Shown here one piece after another: positions 23,551-24,227 of a stretch of DNA of 24,227 nt. The translations under genes were made by a program, and so were the position numbers. Origin of the DNA: JBDREC01 sp043820105 [NCBI: Pseudomonadota bacterium] (GTDB lineage Bacteria > Bdellovibrionota_F > JAHFAK01); NCBI GenBank assembly GCA_043820105.1, contig JBDREC010000077.1, positions 1 through 24,227 of the forward strand. The letters run 5' to 3'. The notes under the pieces were generated by a model. That model had not been told where the DNA came from, did not search any database, and worked only from the letters and a program-made list of their open reading frames with translations. The first letter of the stretch is position 1. Each line of letters begins with the position of its first letter.

Positions 23551-23971
23551 ATTCCTTGTGACAACCATTACAGGTAGCTAATTTTTGCTCTTTAATTTTA
23601 ACTTCGTCTTTTGCTTTTTTGTGGCAAGGTGTACAGCTTTTGTGCATTGCTGTTTTTCTGTTAAATTTTGAAGCACCTTCCTTATCTTTATCTTCTTTCC
23701 AGTGACAGCCTTTAGCGGAACAGTTGTTAATGTCCATTCCAACTTTAGCATCTGCTTGAGTGTGGTGGCAATCTGCACATTTTTTAATGTATTTAGCAAA
23801 ATTACCCTGCATTGCCGCATGATCTTTGTGAGTAAATTTCACTTTTGTTGCTTTTTTGTAAGTTGTTGGCCATTCATAAGAGTCTTTAGCTTCTTTTCCG
23901 GCATAAATGGAGATAGAAAGCAAAGCCGCAACACAAAAAATAACCATCGCAAATAGATAAGATCTTTTCAT
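23549..23971 (-). CDS. Periplasmic tetraheme cytochrome of the c3/c7 type
   Basis: A 140-aa protein with an N-terminal signal peptide (about 1-24, ending SIYAG). Four haem attachment sites are visible: C65-x2-C68-H69, C84-x4-C89-H90, C113-x2-C116-H117 and C134-x2-C137-H138. Candidate distal ligands number exactly four: H48 and H51 in FTHKDH, H70 next to the first haem, and H110 before the third. The CX4CH at the second site and the THKDH motif are marks of class III cytochromes c; classical c3 also has CX4CH at the fourth site, which here is CX2CH. Many lysines suggest a basic, soluble electron carrier. AAGGAG lies just before the ATG, and a good sigma70-like promoter lies upstream. It is a single gene with no hydrogenase or reductase beside it in the window. 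Confidence 0.93.
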   Translation of the reverse strand: MKRSYLFAMVIFCVAALLSISIYAGKEAKDSYEWPTTYKKATKVKFTHKDHAAMQGNFAKYIKKCADCHHTQADAKVGMDINNCSAKGCHWKEDKDKEGASKFNRKTAMHKSCTPCHKKAKDEVKIKEQKLATCNGCHKE

Positions 23972-23991
23972 GAAACTCTCCTTGTTTTTTT

Positions 23992-24021
23992 AGCTGTAAG
24001 CACTAAGCTATAAGCTGTAAG
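23992..24021. repeat. AGCTGTAAG direct repeat
   Basis: AGCTGTAAG at 23992-24000 and again at 24013-24021, with a diverged copy AGCTATAAG between. It lies in the leader of the cytochrome gene. Confidence 0.55.
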
Positions 24022-24058
24022 TTTATTTAATAAAAATAGTAATAACTTAATGAATGAT

Positions 24059-24087
24059 ATATAATTTATTATCTATTTTTTTGTCAA
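24059..24087 (-). promoter_or_regulatory. Sigma70-like promoter of the cytochrome gene
   Basis: On the minus strand a perfect TTGACA (24087-24082) and TTATAT (24064-24059) are separated by 17 bases, about 90 bases upstream of the ATG at 23971. Confidence 0.55.
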
Positions 24088-24133
24088 CGAATTTAAAATA
24101 ATTCTTGCTTTTTTTTTCTTTTATCTTAATTTT

Positions 24134-24220
24134 CACTTACCACTTACCACTTACCACTTACCACTTACCACTTACCACTTACCACTTACCACTTACCACT
24201 TACCACTTACCACTTACCAC
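24134..24220. repeat. 7-bp tandem repeat, 12 full copies plus three bases
   Basis: CACTTAC is repeated without a mismatch twelve times (24134-24217), and CAC follows. There are no spacers, so this is a microsatellite-like array, not CRISPR. It reaches almost to the window end, so its true length is unknown. Confidence 0.95.
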
Positions 24221-24227
24221 AGATCGG
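24221..24227. other. Possible sequencing-adapter remnant at the end
   Basis: The last seven bases, AGATCGG, equal the first bases of the common Illumina adapter and break the repeat pattern. They probably are not genomic. Confidence 0.55.

Noticed and set aside
24134-24220. CRISPR array
   Set aside because: The units are 7 bp and contiguous, with no spacers and no cas gene.

Overview
The window reads as a piece of an AT-rich, Gram-negative (diderm) bacterial chromosome. Evidence for an outer membrane is the Pal/CpoB pair, several lipoprotein signal peptides and an outer-membrane polysaccharide export protein. A small tetraheme cytochrome with a c3-like haem pattern, a PilZ protein and three sigma54-like promoters suggest a deltaproteobacterial (Desulfobacterota-like) relative; that assignment is inference. 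No rRNA, tRNA, transposase, phage gene or CRISPR array is visible.

Layout, left to right. (1) 1-5546, minus strand: a polysaccharide assembly/export operon that runs off the left edge. Transcription order is export protein (an unusual VCBS + OmpA-like + Wza fusion), Wzc-type tyrosine autokinase (with an extra C-terminal membrane helix), then an O-antigen ligase/polymerase-like membrane protein. (2) 5634-7428, minus: housekeeping asd-truA with its own sigma70-like promoter. (3) 7429-7913: a 485-base region without a protein gene. It holds a strong bidirectional hairpin terminator and, facing it on the minus strand, a sigma54-like promoter, so an RNA of about 140 nt is plausible. (4) 7914-9256, plus: a small zinc-ribbon protein and ribD, whose best start is a rare ATT. 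(5) 9267-11694, minus: pal-cpoB-tsaD. ribD and tsaD converge, and both stop codons lie inside one 14-bp tandem repeat. (6) 11857-14597: a stand-alone four-helix-bundle protein, a secreted 3D-domain protein behind a sigma54-like promoter, a secreted EF-hand + arylsulfotransferase-like propeller, and a tiny membrane protein. (7) 14878-20399, plus: a 903-aa beta-helix lipoprotein behind a sigma54-like promoter, a PilZ c-di-GMP receptor, a secreted phospholipase D family protein resembling animal PLD3/PLD4, and two membrane proteins that look like degenerate NuoK and NuoN. (8) 20389-23971: a secreted coiled-coil protein, proC, a Ste24-type CAAX protease and the multihaem cytochrome. (9) 23972-24227: intergenic DNA ending in twelve copies of a 7-bp repeat and seven bases identical to the start of an Illumina adapter, so the right edge is probably an assembly end.

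The accessory genes share a cell-surface theme: polysaccharide export, wall and envelope enzymes, secreted beta-rich proteins and c-di-GMP control. Most promising for new biology are the export-protein fusion, the sigma54-like promoter/terminator pair that encloses no ORF, the beta-helix/PilZ/PLD3-4-like/NuoKN-like run of genes, and the set of three related sigma54-like promoters. Enzyme assignments rest on motifs read by eye; no database search was possible.
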